Source of the DNA: Actinomadura sp. J1-007
GTDB taxonomy: Bacteria; Actinomycetota; Actinomycetes; Streptosporangiales; Streptosporangiaceae
Direction of reading: 5' to 3'
Assembly: GCF_009793335.1 (NCBI RefSeq)
Contig: NZ_WING01000001.1
Location: 4,030,001 to 4,094,000, forward strand
Length of the DNA stretch: 64,000 nt
The notes beneath the pieces were generated by a model. It searched no databases. It saw nothing but the letters and a program-made list of their open reading frames with translations, and was not told the origin of the DNA. Shown piece after piece: positions 1 to 7,674 of the stretch. Position numbers and translations under genes: made by a program. Position 1 is the first letter of the stretch. The number at the start of each line of letters is the position of its first letter.

Positions 1-240
1 TCGGCGATCTTCTACCGCACCGACGCCGAACGCGACACCGCCGAAGCGTCCCGCGCCGCGTACCAGCAGGTCCTCACGGCCGCCGGCTACGGCCCCATCA
101 CCACCGAGATCACCCGCGCCACCGACTTCTACTTCGCCGAGGACTACCACCAGCAGTACCTAGAGAAGGTCCCCAACGGCTACTGCGGCCTAGGCGGCAC
201 CGGCCTCTCCTGCCCTGTGGGCGTAGCCCCAGCCGAGTAG
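1..240 (+). CDS. msrA: Peptide methionine sulfoxide reductase MsrA, C-terminal part
   Basis: This is the last 79 codons of a gene that begins before the window; the stop is TAG at 238-240. MsrA reduces methionine-S-sulfoxide in proteins and acts in the cytoplasm. The family signature near the C-terminus is visible: YFAEDYHQQYLEKVPNGYCG, then GGTG and SCPVG. The cysteines of GYCG and SCPVG match the usual recycling positions; the catalytic GCFW motif lies upstream and is not seen. Two degenerate copies of this 3' end occur downstream at about 565-636 and 7887-7980, so this gene end looks like the target of past insertion. The copy here is intact and probably functional. Confidence 0.93.
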   Translation, partial: SAIFYRTDAERDTAEASRAAYQQVLTAAGYGPITTEITRATDFYFAEDYHQQYLEKVPNGYCGLGGTGLSCPVGVAPAE

Positions 241-564
241 CGGCAGACGCCATCGTTGCTTCAGGTTGGGTTTGCCTGCCAACATCCGTCCACTTCTGGA
301 GATGACTTCCAAGGCCATCGGTTCGGGTTCGACGACTCGGATTGCCAGGACACCGCCTGCGCATGCCCGCCACCAACGACCAACGATGGGACGGCTGGTG
401 CTCGCGCCCCGTGGCGGTTGGCCAGCATCAAACTCGAAGTGGAAGGAACGACGCATCGGCGCATCTGTATGGTGCGCCAGACAGATACTCAAAGTAGGCG
501 AGCAACTTCAACCGCTGCCGCCTGTGTTCGCGAGCTACCAAGTGGAGTGATCATGCGCGGGCAA
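241..564. other. No recognisable gene between msrA and its first 3' remnant
   Basis: Several frames stay open for 60 to 100 codons on both strands, including one on the minus strand at about 190-492, but none has a convincing ribosome binding site or a family I recognise. The stretch lies between the intact msrA end and the first degenerate msrA 3' copy, so it is best read as debris of an earlier insertion. Confidence 0.5.
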
Positions 565-636
565 GACGATTACTAGCGGTACCTCTGCAGGACCCCAACG
601 CTACTGCGGCTTTGGTGGCACAGGCCTGTCTTCCCC
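565..636 (+). pseudogene. Degenerate copy of the msrA 3' end (copy 2)
   Basis: About three quarters of the bases match msrA positions 141-212 when aligned by eye. Shared blocks include GGTACCT (GTACCT in msrA), CCCCAAC, CTACTGCGGC and GGCACAGGCCTGTCTTCC (GGCACCGGCCTCTCCTGC in msrA). The reading frame is destroyed by small indels and a TAG, so it cannot encode MsrA. It sits on the same strand as msrA, as expected for an attachment-site-like direct repeat left by insertion into the 3' end of the gene. Confidence 0.75.
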
Positions 637-661
637 AATCGGGAGGGGCCCCTCCCGATTG
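636..661. terminator. 26-bp perfect palindrome, probable bidirectional terminator
   Basis: The half-site CAATCGGGAGGGG is followed directly by its exact reverse complement. It lies 19 bp beyond the stop of the minus-strand gene ending at 680 and right after the msrA remnant, so termination for the 680-2386 gene is the likely role. There is no clear T tract. Confidence 0.6.
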
Positions 662-679
662 ATCCCCTGGTCTCGGAGC

Positions 680-2386
680 CTATTGTTTCTGTCCATGGAG
701 GAAGGCGACGGCGAGGATGAAGGTAGCTGCAGGATCATCGATCGAATCACCGGTCGGCAGGTTCTTGGCAGAGTCGAGCACTCGTCGGGCTAGGCAGGGA
801 CCGGACCAGTCCGCGGCAAGGGTCGCGGAGTGAACTGCCAGGTGGGGCTCTTCCTCGATGGCGTCTGCCAACGCCGGACCTATCCTCCCCAGAAAGTCGT
901 AGATGGTTTGAAGACTGTCTTCCCCGCTCGGAGAGGTGCTGTCTAGCAGTGCGGTGACCTGGATGCCATACTCATGATCTTCGGTAGCTGTCCGTACGGT
1001 CATCATGCCGAGCATTGAGCGCAGTTTCCATGCTTCAAGCTCGTGATCGATCTCCTCATCAGGATGTTGACGAATATATTCGTCGATGGATTTTTCCCAG
1101 TCCTCCCGGTCTCGCGGACGAAGGAAGTCGCCGGAGGAGCGAGGCAGCAGGCCGTCGTTCTGGGAACTGGCATAAATCCAAGCGGGATGTATGCCCGCGC
1201 TTTCGAGTAGAGCGGTTCTCGCACGGTCGGCTGCTGCCAAGTCAAGCGGTCCATTGTCCGCGAACAGCAAGTCATCGGGTGCGGGTGGACGGCCGAGGTG
1301 TTCCTCGCGCTTGCGCTGAAAGCTTCTCATCTCTGCGGCAGCAAGCGGGCCGAGCCGAAAGACCTCGCGTCTGCGTGTTTCGACGTGAGAGTGGCCGAGT
1401 TCGAAAGCGACCTTGATGAAGAGGGTTCCTGGGCCGCCGTGCCAGTCTCGGTCTTCGCTTCTGACCGATTGGGTGAATGCGGGGAGCATGAACAGGTGGC
1501 TCACGGTGGTCAATGGATCTAGATTGAGCGGCGTCGCGCTGAGCAAGATGTCGGCCACCGGGAGCAGCGGGCTGTCCTCACGCAACCCCAATGCCCAGTC
1601 GGTCGACTGTTCGCCCAGAAGATCAAGGTCCTCATCGTCTGATGCCGCAAGTGCCGAGTACAACGCCATCAGTAGAAGCGAGCTTTCGTCGCAGACAGGT
1701 AGGCCAGCATTGATGAACAACGATAGTCCGGTGGCCAGCTCCTCCGCACAAGTGTTCTCATAAGTTGGTCCCAGATCGAACTCTGAGAGCAGGCGGTGGG
1801 CCTCTCGCTGCGCTTTCGCGGAAGGGGTGGGGAGTTCGAGGTCGGGCGGTGGGCCATGGCCGAACCGGGCATCAGCGAGGGCGCGGTTGGGCAGCAGAGC
1901 GGCAGGCAGCCTAGGCTGATCGAGTCCCGCCTTCTCGATACGCGCGGCCAAGCGGAGCAGCACGGTGGGGTCGTCGACCGGAAGTCCGAGTTCTCGACTG
2001 ACAGCAACCGCTTCTGCGATGAAGCGTTGAATGCTCGCCCAGTGATGGGTTCCGCGCAGCACCTCGAGCCATGCGGTGAGTGCGTTACTAAATTCGCCCG
2101 CCCCGCGGAACTTCGCAGGAAACACGGCGCCGAGGAGGATCACGTCAAGTGGGTCGGTGTCGTTCAGCCACCCCCGCTCTTCGTCGTCCTGCTGGGCTAG
2201 GGCGAGGGCCAGGTAGCCGTACGCGTAGGCACCTGCAAGGCTCATACGACCGGGCTCGTTGGTCCTGATCAGTCGATCCAGAGCCGCGTTCGCGACCTCG
2301 TCCGGTGAGCTACCCGGACAGGCACTGCTCCGCTGCTTCTTGGGACCGTCACGCCGTTCGCGTCGTGCGCGACTTCCCTTTCCCAT
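680..2386 (-). CDS. Unknown 568-aa island protein
   Basis: I do not recognise a family. The protein starts with a basic stretch (MGKGSRARRERR), then is largely helical, acidic and soluble, with no signal peptide or membrane segment. The ATG has AAGGA about nine bases upstream. The gene is divergent from the STAND ATPase gene, with 89 bp between the starts, so the two probably share a regulatory region and may act together. Base composition is less extreme than in the backbone genes further right, which fits acquired DNA. It could be a regulator, partner or target-sensing component of the neighbouring NLR-like protein, but nothing in the sequence proves that. Confidence 0.8.
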   Translation of the reverse strand: MGKGSRARRERRDGPKKQRSSACPGSSPDEVANAALDRLIRTNEPGRMSLAGAYAYGYLALALAQQDDEERGWLNDTDPLDVILLGAVFPAKFRGAGEFSNALTAWLEVLRGTHHWASIQRFIAEAVAVSRELGLPVDDPTVLLRLAARIEKAGLDQPRLPAALLPNRALADARFGHGPPPDLELPTPSAKAQREAHRLLSEFDLGPTYENTCAEELATGLSLFINAGLPVCDESSLLLMALYSALAASDDEDLDLLGEQSTDWALGLREDSPLLPVADILLSATPLNLDPLTTVSHLFMLPAFTQSVRSEDRDWHGGPGTLFIKVAFELGHSHVETRRREVFRLGPLAAAEMRSFQRKREEHLGRPPAPDDLLFADNGPLDLAAADRARTALLESAGIHPAWIYASSQNDGLLPRSSGDFLRPRDREDWEKSIDEYIRQHPDEEIDHELEAWKLRSMLGMMTVRTATEDHEYGIQVTALLDSTSPSGEDSLQTIYDFLGRIGPALADAIEEEPHLAVHSATLAADWSGPCLARRVLDSAKNLPTGDSIDDPAATFILAVAFLHGQKQ

Positions 2387-2475
2387 GACGATGGATCCTT
2401 CCTGGCGTATGACCGCCTCACGATACTCCAGCCAGCTATGGTTGGCCCCTGCATGTGGAGAGATCGGGGTGAGGA

Positions 2476-4791
2476 GTGGACTCGACTCGCAATGAAATCT
2501 ATGGCGGTAATCAGCGTTCCGTGGTTCAGGCCCATGACATCGGCTCAGTGTCCATCAACGAGGCCACGTCTAGCGCGCCTGCTCACCTGACGGAACCGGA
2601 ACTCTGGCCGCTTGCGGTGGAATGGGACCCGTTGTCGGCTGGGGCCCACCGTGCTCGACCGAGCCCCGCTGACCAAGGTGTGCCTCCGTACATCGAACGC
2701 GACGTCGATGGCGAGCTCCGTGAAAGGCTGGCAGCGGCGAACGAGCGGGGCGGTCTGGTGCTGGTCCGCGGGCACTCAGCTGCGGGCAAGACTCGGGCAG
2801 CTTTCGAAGCGATGCGTGCGGTCCTGCCAGAGCACAGGGTCGCTACACCGCAGATCGGTACCGAACTACCTGTTGTTCTTGAGGCGATCGGCGGCGTGGG
2901 CGTCCGGTGCGTGCTCTGGCTTGACGGTCTCGAACGCTTTCTGGGCCCTGGCGGCTTGGACACGAACATGCTCACCGAGTTCGAGCGGCTGCGCATCCCG
3001 CTCCTTGCGACCATCCGAGTAAAGCCATACGAGATCTTCACCCCCGCTATCAGCCAGGAGCGATTCCTGGCTGGGGACCCGGCGGCGCAGATCGGTGCGA
3101 GGGTGCTGGGGCGCGTTGAGCCACTAGATCTCAATCGGACGTGGTCGGAGCAGGAACTCCGCCGCGCGAAGGCGAGTAAGGACGAGCGAATCGTCGACGC
3201 TGTGGCGCACCACGGTTTTCACGGGGTGGCGGAGTACCTCGCGGCGGGGCCTGCGATCTGGTCTGAATGGCGCCGGTCGAATGACGTCGACGGCGCGCCA
3301 CGAGGCGCCGCCTTGGTGTCCGCTGCGGTGGATCTTGCACGGACGGGTTTGGCCGGTCCGTACTCCCGGGACCTGCTCGTCGAACTGCATGAGCATTACC
3401 TGGCCGCGCAAGGAGGCGCCCTCCTCCGCCCGGAGCCGCTTGCGGGTGCGTTCGTTTGGGCTGAACGGGTTCGTTTTGGGGTAACCAGCCCGTTATTGCC
3501 ATCTACCGAAGGGCACTGGCACGTCTTCGACTACCTGGTGGACGGAATTGAGCAATTGGCTCAGCCCCAGCCGGTCCCGGAATTCGTTTGGCCACGTGCG
3601 GCCGAACGCGTCGCGGATGAGTACGACGCGATGAACGTCGCTCTACACGGCGCGTTGGCGGAGTCGAACGCTTCGTGTGCGACTGCGGAGGCGCTGTGGC
3701 GGCCGCTGGCCGATGGCGGATCCGCAATGGCCGCGTACAACCTCGGAATCCTCTGCAGCGCGAACGACCGACCAAGTGAGGCACGGGAGCTCTTTCGGAA
3801 AAGTGCCGAGTGGGGCGAACCTCGGGCAGCCTATAACCTCAGCCTCCTTTTGCGTGAAGAGGGAGCCGATGCTGAGGCAGATGAATGGAACCAACTGGCT
3901 GTAGATGCCGACTTTCCGCCGGCGCTGTTCAATGTTGGCTTGAGCCTGGAAGAGCAGGGGCGGATAAACGAAGCTGAAGAATGGTATCGGAGAGGCGCTG
4001 ACCTGGGCGAACATCATGCCGCAACGAATCTCGGTAACATCCTGAGTAAAGCGGGACGAACTGACGAAGCACAGCGTTGGTATCGGCAAGCGGACATGGC
4101 CAACGACGCTCTAGCGACCACGAACATCGGCGCCTTCCACCATCAGGCAGGAAGAGTACAACTCGCCGAACGCTGGTATCAAAGGGCTATTGCGCGTGGC
4201 TCGGTTGAGGCTAAGACGAATCTGGGAGTGCTTCTCAAGGAGACCGGCCGTCCGGCGGAGGCAGAGAAGTTGTACAGGGAGGCCGTAGATCAGGGGTCTT
4301 CGGACGCGGCGTTCAATCTTGGGGGACTATGCGAGAAGACTGGTCGATATGGGGATGCTGAGAGTTGGTATCGGTGTGCCGCCGACGCAGGGCATGATGT
4401 GGCAGCCTGGTGCCTCTTTCGGCTTTACTGTGACGGAGACCGCCTCACAGAGGCGGTCTCGATCGTAATGCAATTTGCGGACGAGGGTGATCGTAAAGCG
4501 GCAGCCGCCGCAGGTGAATTGCTCATCGATCTTGGTCGGCTCCAGGAGGGAATTTCCTATTTGACGGTCGCAGCAGAGTCCGGTTTGTCTGACGCTGCCT
4601 TCAATCTAGGTGTGGCGTTCAACAACTCGGCCCGTCCTGACGAGGCGAAGCGCTGGTACCGCCAAGCGGCAGAGAGCGGTGACGCGGAGGCTGCAGCGAA
4701 TCTCGCTGATGTGCTGTTTCGCGAAGGATGCGTGGCTTCGGCGATCTGGTGGACTCGCCGGTCTAGAATCATGCGTCGAGAAGCCGAGTGA
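2476..4791 (+). CDS. STAND/NLR-type ATPase with Sel1/TPR repeats and N-terminal amyloid-like motif
   Basis: A 771-aa protein. Residues about 6-27 hold a motif of the form NxIxGxxxxVVQAxxIG, which resembles the RHIM-like bacterial amyloid signalling sequences known from actinobacterial NLR proteins. A P-loop GHSAAGKT is at 99-106 and a Walker B-like VLWLDGLERF at about 145-154. From about residue 405 to the end there are roughly ten Sel1/TPR-like repeats (pattern AEEWYRRGADLGEHHAATNLG), the usual ligand-sensing half of STAND proteins. The start is GTG at 2476; the upstream in-frame GTG at 2455 runs into a stop. The family's known theme is oligomerisation on sensing a trigger and signalling to an effector carrying the same motif; no partner with that motif is visible here. 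A role in antiphage immunity is an inference. Confidence 0.85.
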   Translation: MDSTRNEIYGGNQRSVVQAHDIGSVSINEATSSAPAHLTEPELWPLAVEWDPLSAGAHRARPSPADQGVPPYIERDVDGELRERLAAANERGGLVLVRGHSAAGKTRAAFEAMRAVLPEHRVATPQIGTELPVVLEAIGGVGVRCVLWLDGLERFLGPGGLDTNMLTEFERLRIPLLATIRVKPYEIFTPAISQERFLAGDPAAQIGARVLGRVEPLDLNRTWSEQELRRAKASKDERIVDAVAHHGFHGVAEYLAAGPAIWSEWRRSNDVDGAPRGAALVSAAVDLARTGLAGPYSRDLLVELHEHYLAAQGGALLRPEPLAGAFVWAERVRFGVTSPLLPSTEGHWHVFDYLVDGIEQLAQPQPVPEFVWPRAAERVADEYDAMNVALHGALAESNASCATAEALWRPLADGGSAMAAYNLGILCSANDRPSEARELFRKSAEWGEPRAAYNLSLLLREEGADAEADEWNQLAVDADFPPALFNVGLSLEEQGRINEAEEWYRRGADLGEHHAATNLGNILSKAGRTDEAQRWYRQADMANDALATTNIGAFHHQAGRVQLAERWYQRAIARGSVEAKTNLGVLLKETGRPAEAEKLYREAVDQGSSDAAFNLGGLCEKTGRYGDAESWYRCAADAGHDVAAWCLFRLYCDGDRLTEAVSIVMQFADEGDRKAAAAAGELLIDLGRLQEGISYLTVAAESGLSDAAFNLGVAFNNSARPDEAKRWYRQAAESGDAEAAANLADVLFREGCVASAIWWTRRSRIMRREAE

Positions 4792-5384
4792 GGCCCTGGG
4801 CGTAAACCCCAGCCGTGTGCCCCCGGGCGCCGCCGAAGTACGGGCTGCCCCAAGTCGTCGTGGTGTGCCTGGTCACGTGGGTTGGGACGTGAGCTGGCCA
4901 CGGTGGAGTGGCGGGCGTTCGAGAAGGAGTGCTCCGCTACGAAACGCTCCGGTCAACGATCAACTTGGGAGCCGATGAGGGACGGCCCCGCCCTGGTCGA
5001 CGCGAGTAGCGGCGTGCGGCCTTAAATTACCAAGCCGCGCTACGACAAAGCGGGAGGGCGCCTCGGGCGCTTGAGGTCGGCGACATGGCCGTCCGCTCGC
5101 GCGACGCCTTGCTGCGTACGCGCGCTGCTGAAACAGATTTCGAGAGTCGTCTTCGAGGCCAGGCATGCCGACAAGGGTCTTTAAGCTTCCGAGCTGCTGA
5201 TCCGGTGCCTCTGATATTCGAGTCTCCTGTCACTGCAACTTGCATCCGTTGGCGCGTGCCCTCAATGCTTCACTGTATTCAGGCTCGCTTAACTCGACCT
5301 TCAATCTGTGAGGCCTCATCAGAGTCGTCGGCCACTTCCTGGATGACCGCCTCTCCTCGTCCTTAACCGCCCCTTCCTGGACAG
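4792..5384. other. Gene-poor stretch after the STAND ATPase
   Basis: No gene is supported. Just after the stop, 4794-4817 (GGCCCTGGGCGTAAACCCCAGC and onward) resembles the last 25 bases of msrA. A minus-strand frame at about 5230-5505 ends with a plausible peptide (LKVELSEPEYSEALRARANG) but has no supported start. The segment is probably decayed or broken by frame slips. Confidence 0.45.
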
Positions 5385-6067
5385 TCAAACGATCAGGCCA
5401 ATAACGTGTGGTGGGTCGAGCATAGAGGAGACTGTGCTTGTGGCGGCTGCCTCTAGCCGGGCTTTGCTGAAGTCGCTTTGAGGGGCGTTCTGGTCTTGTT
5501 TCCACCCGAGGGTGCTTGCGGACATTGCAGAGGGAAGCACGGCCGAGTTGAGTTTTCTAAGGCCGGGGCCGCGCGTGAGGGGTGCATGTCCGGCGGCGCG
5601 CACGCGACGAGCTGAGTTCCTTTCGCATCTCTGGGACTTCTCAGTAACTTCTGCTTGGCGAGGACGATACGGCCGCGCCGTGGCTTCCGTTCGTTGGAGG
5701 AAGCCGGCTGCAAGGTCGTGCATGCGTCGCACGGTCATGGAATTCTTTTCGGGCCCATTGGCGTCCACCAGTGCGACCATGAGTTCCCGTGTGCGGATGA
5801 AGTCGTATCGCCCGAGGACTTTTGCAGAAGCGGGGCAGCTTGCAGCGATCACCGCAGTTCGGTGTAAAATTTGGTGTCCAGCGCGTCGAGTTTTTCGGGC
5901 ACGATCCAGTAATTCCTGTTGCGAATCCTTGTCGGTCAGGCGGTGGTCCCACTCTTCCGTTGGGTGGTCGGATGTTCCGTCCCCCTTGCTGGCAGGCTAC
6001 TGCCCTGTATGCGAACGGTGACTTTCGTGCTCTCCTTCAGCGCCGTGGACGGGCTACTCATAGTCAT
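5385..6067 (-). pseudogene. Unknown island gene, frame broken at a C5 run
   Basis: Starting at ATG 6067 (or 6061, GAGG nine bases before), the minus strand encodes a peptide beginning MSSPSTALKESTKVTVRIQG. If one base is added at the C5 run 5981-5985, the frame joins a long natural-looking stretch containing HPTEEWDHRLTDKDSQQELL, then VLGRYDFIRTRELMVALVDA and NSMTVRRMHDLAAGF. No family is recognised. The C-terminal part after about 5690 loses protein-like character and the true end is uncertain; the open frame stops at 5385. Either a decayed gene or a real gene hidden by under-called bases. It lies between the STAND ATPase and the SepF/SLATT pair. Confidence 0.5.
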
Positions 6068-6294
6068 GGTCCTCGGCGCTGGCGAGGCTAGGCTCTCAGC
6101 CAGCCACGTCCTACTCCGAGGTTCGGGCCCGGCACCCGCATGGGCCTCCCGCAGAGACTGGTGCAGTCTGGTGAAGGCGCCGCGCTCGTGACGTACGACC
6201 ATGTGGTGGGTCACCGGACACGTTCTTCTGCCCGCGAACTGGGGGTTCGCCGGACAGGGGTGCTCCTCGCAGGGGTGATAGCTACAGTCTGAGG

Positions 6295-6762
6295 GTGCCC
6301 TATGAGATCCAACCAACATTTCTTGTGGAAGCGCTTTGGCTGGCGGTGGCCCTGCTTCTCTTCATGCTCGGGCTTGCAGCGCTGCGCCGGAGCGATACGA
6401 GAGTCGGACGCGCGGGCTATCGCCGCCCGGTCGGCAATACAGGCGGGCCGGACAGAGGTCGCGACCCGCTTGCGGATGCTTTGGACGATGTTTCTTGGCT
6501 CAACGAATTCGATCCTCATTCTGAGCGTATTCGGGGCGTTCAATTGGATGATCTCGTGAGATACAGGCCCGCTACCTATCGCTCTGCGGTTTCCGACATA
6601 GCTCGCGCTCATCGGGAAGGGAAGGTCCTATCGGTTGATCTGGCACCGCTGGAGACCTTCCAGGCGGCGCGAATCGTTGATTTCTGCAGTGGCCTGGCAA
6701 AGGGAAGCTCGGGCTGGATATTTCGCGTGACAGACACGGTCATACTGATCAACCCTCGATAA
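6295..6762 (+). CDS. Membrane-anchored SepF-like protein
   Basis: A 155-aa protein with one membrane segment at about residues 9-30, a short basic and Gly-rich linker, and a C-terminal domain (about 88-155) that reads like the SepF fold: a helix (YRSAVSDIARAHREGK), a beta strand (VLSVDL), then RIVDFCSGLAKGSSGWIFRV and a final VILINPR. SepF normally binds FtsZ and holds the division ring at the membrane through an N-terminal amphipathic helix; here a true membrane helix replaces it. The start is GTG at 6295. The gene is 16 bp upstream of the SLATT-type gene on the same strand, so the pair is probably one transcript. It is not the housekeeping sepF, which lies in the ftsZ cluster. Function is inferred. 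Confidence 0.72.
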   Translation: MPYEIQPTFLVEALWLAVALLLFMLGLAALRRSDTRVGRAGYRRPVGNTGGPDRGRDPLADALDDVSWLNEFDPHSERIRGVQLDDLVRYRPATYRSAVSDIARAHREGKVLSVDLAPLETFQAARIVDFCSGLAKGSSGWIFRVTDTVILINPR

Positions 6763-6778
6763 TCGACGATAAGGCCGA

Positions 6779-7648
6779 ATGATCGAAAGGAAGCTTGTGG
6801 ACGAGCAGATACTCGCCATCAACCACAAGGTGCGCACCCTCCAGCTACACCTGGACATTGCAAGGAGGCGACACCGCTGGTCGCACATCTCACTGTTGCT
6901 GGGGCCAGTCCTCGGGCTGGTTCTCTATTGTATCTGGTGGTTGCCCGGGATTGACAGGAAACTAGTGTACGTAATTTACGCACCTGCGCTGATCATGGTC
7001 GCGGGATTCGTCGTTGCGACCGTACTGTTGAAACATTATCCAGGTGGGCCGGTCAATATGGAGGTCCGTGGTGGCTCTCCCTGGGAAACCTGGCGTGCAA
7101 GGCAGAAGGGTCGGAAGAGTGAAGGGCAGTTGGAACTTGAACTGGCACGTGAACGAGAGGTTAGAAAGCGATTGATTTCTGAGGCGGAGACGCCGGTCAG
7201 GGTTCGCCGTACCTCCTACAAGGAGGATGCGTATGCGGATATCGATCAGCTCAGGCAGGAGAGTAACTCGTACAGGCGCATCAATAATTGCTTGCAAGGC
7301 CTTCTAATAATCGGCTCCTTCGCTGCGACGGCGATCGCCGGTGTGGCCACCAGTCATGCCGTTCTGCGATGGGCCACTCCGGCCGTCACCTTCCTGGTCG
7401 GAATCTCGAGCGGATTCATGGGCTACTTCAAATACAAGGAACGCAGCTTCTATCTCCAGCAGACGGCCGACAGTATCGAACAGGAATGGGAGGCGGTAGA
7501 GATTGGCGTCGGACGATACAAAAACATCGCGGATGAAAATGAGCGCCTCGAGGAGTTTGTTGCGGAAGTTCATCGCCTGAAATCCGAGCAGAAGAAGCGT
7601 CAGCAGAATCTGGAACAGCCGGCCGAGGAGCGTCAGGTCAACGAGTGA
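6779..7648 (+). CDS. Four-helix membrane protein with SLATT/DUF4231-type domain
   Basis: A 289-aa protein with two hydrophobic pairs: helices at about 36-56 and 61-83, then 171-190 and 198-216. The second pair and what follows (YKERSFYLQQTADSIEQEWE, then a charged coiled coil to the end) match the SLATT/DUF4231 layout: two membrane helices and a cytosolic helix rich in Glu, Arg and Gln. SLATT proteins are predicted pore-forming effectors in nucleotide-signal and other conflict systems. The ATG has AAGG five bases upstream and follows the SepF-like gene by 16 bp. The central region has a charged cytosolic linker (about 85-165). No nucleotide cyclase or SLOG gene is adjacent, so the trigger is unknown. 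Confidence 0.75.
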   Translation: MIERKLVDEQILAINHKVRTLQLHLDIARRRHRWSHISLLLGPVLGLVLYCIWWLPGIDRKLVYVIYAPALIMVAGFVVATVLLKHYPGGPVNMEVRGGSPWETWRARQKGRKSEGQLELELAREREVRKRLISEAETPVRVRRTSYKEDAYADIDQLRQESNSYRRINNCLQGLLIIGSFAATAIAGVATSHAVLRWATPAVTFLVGISSGFMGYFKYKERSFYLQQTADSIEQEWEAVEIGVGRYKNIADENERLEEFVAEVHRLKSEQKKRQQNLEQPAEERQVNE

Positions 7649-7674
7649 GCTGAGTGGATGCACTCGTAGGGTGG

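Noticed and set aside
241..564. Minus-strand frame at 190-492 as a gene
   Set aside because: It overlaps the end of msrA, lacks a ribosome binding site and shows no recognised domain.
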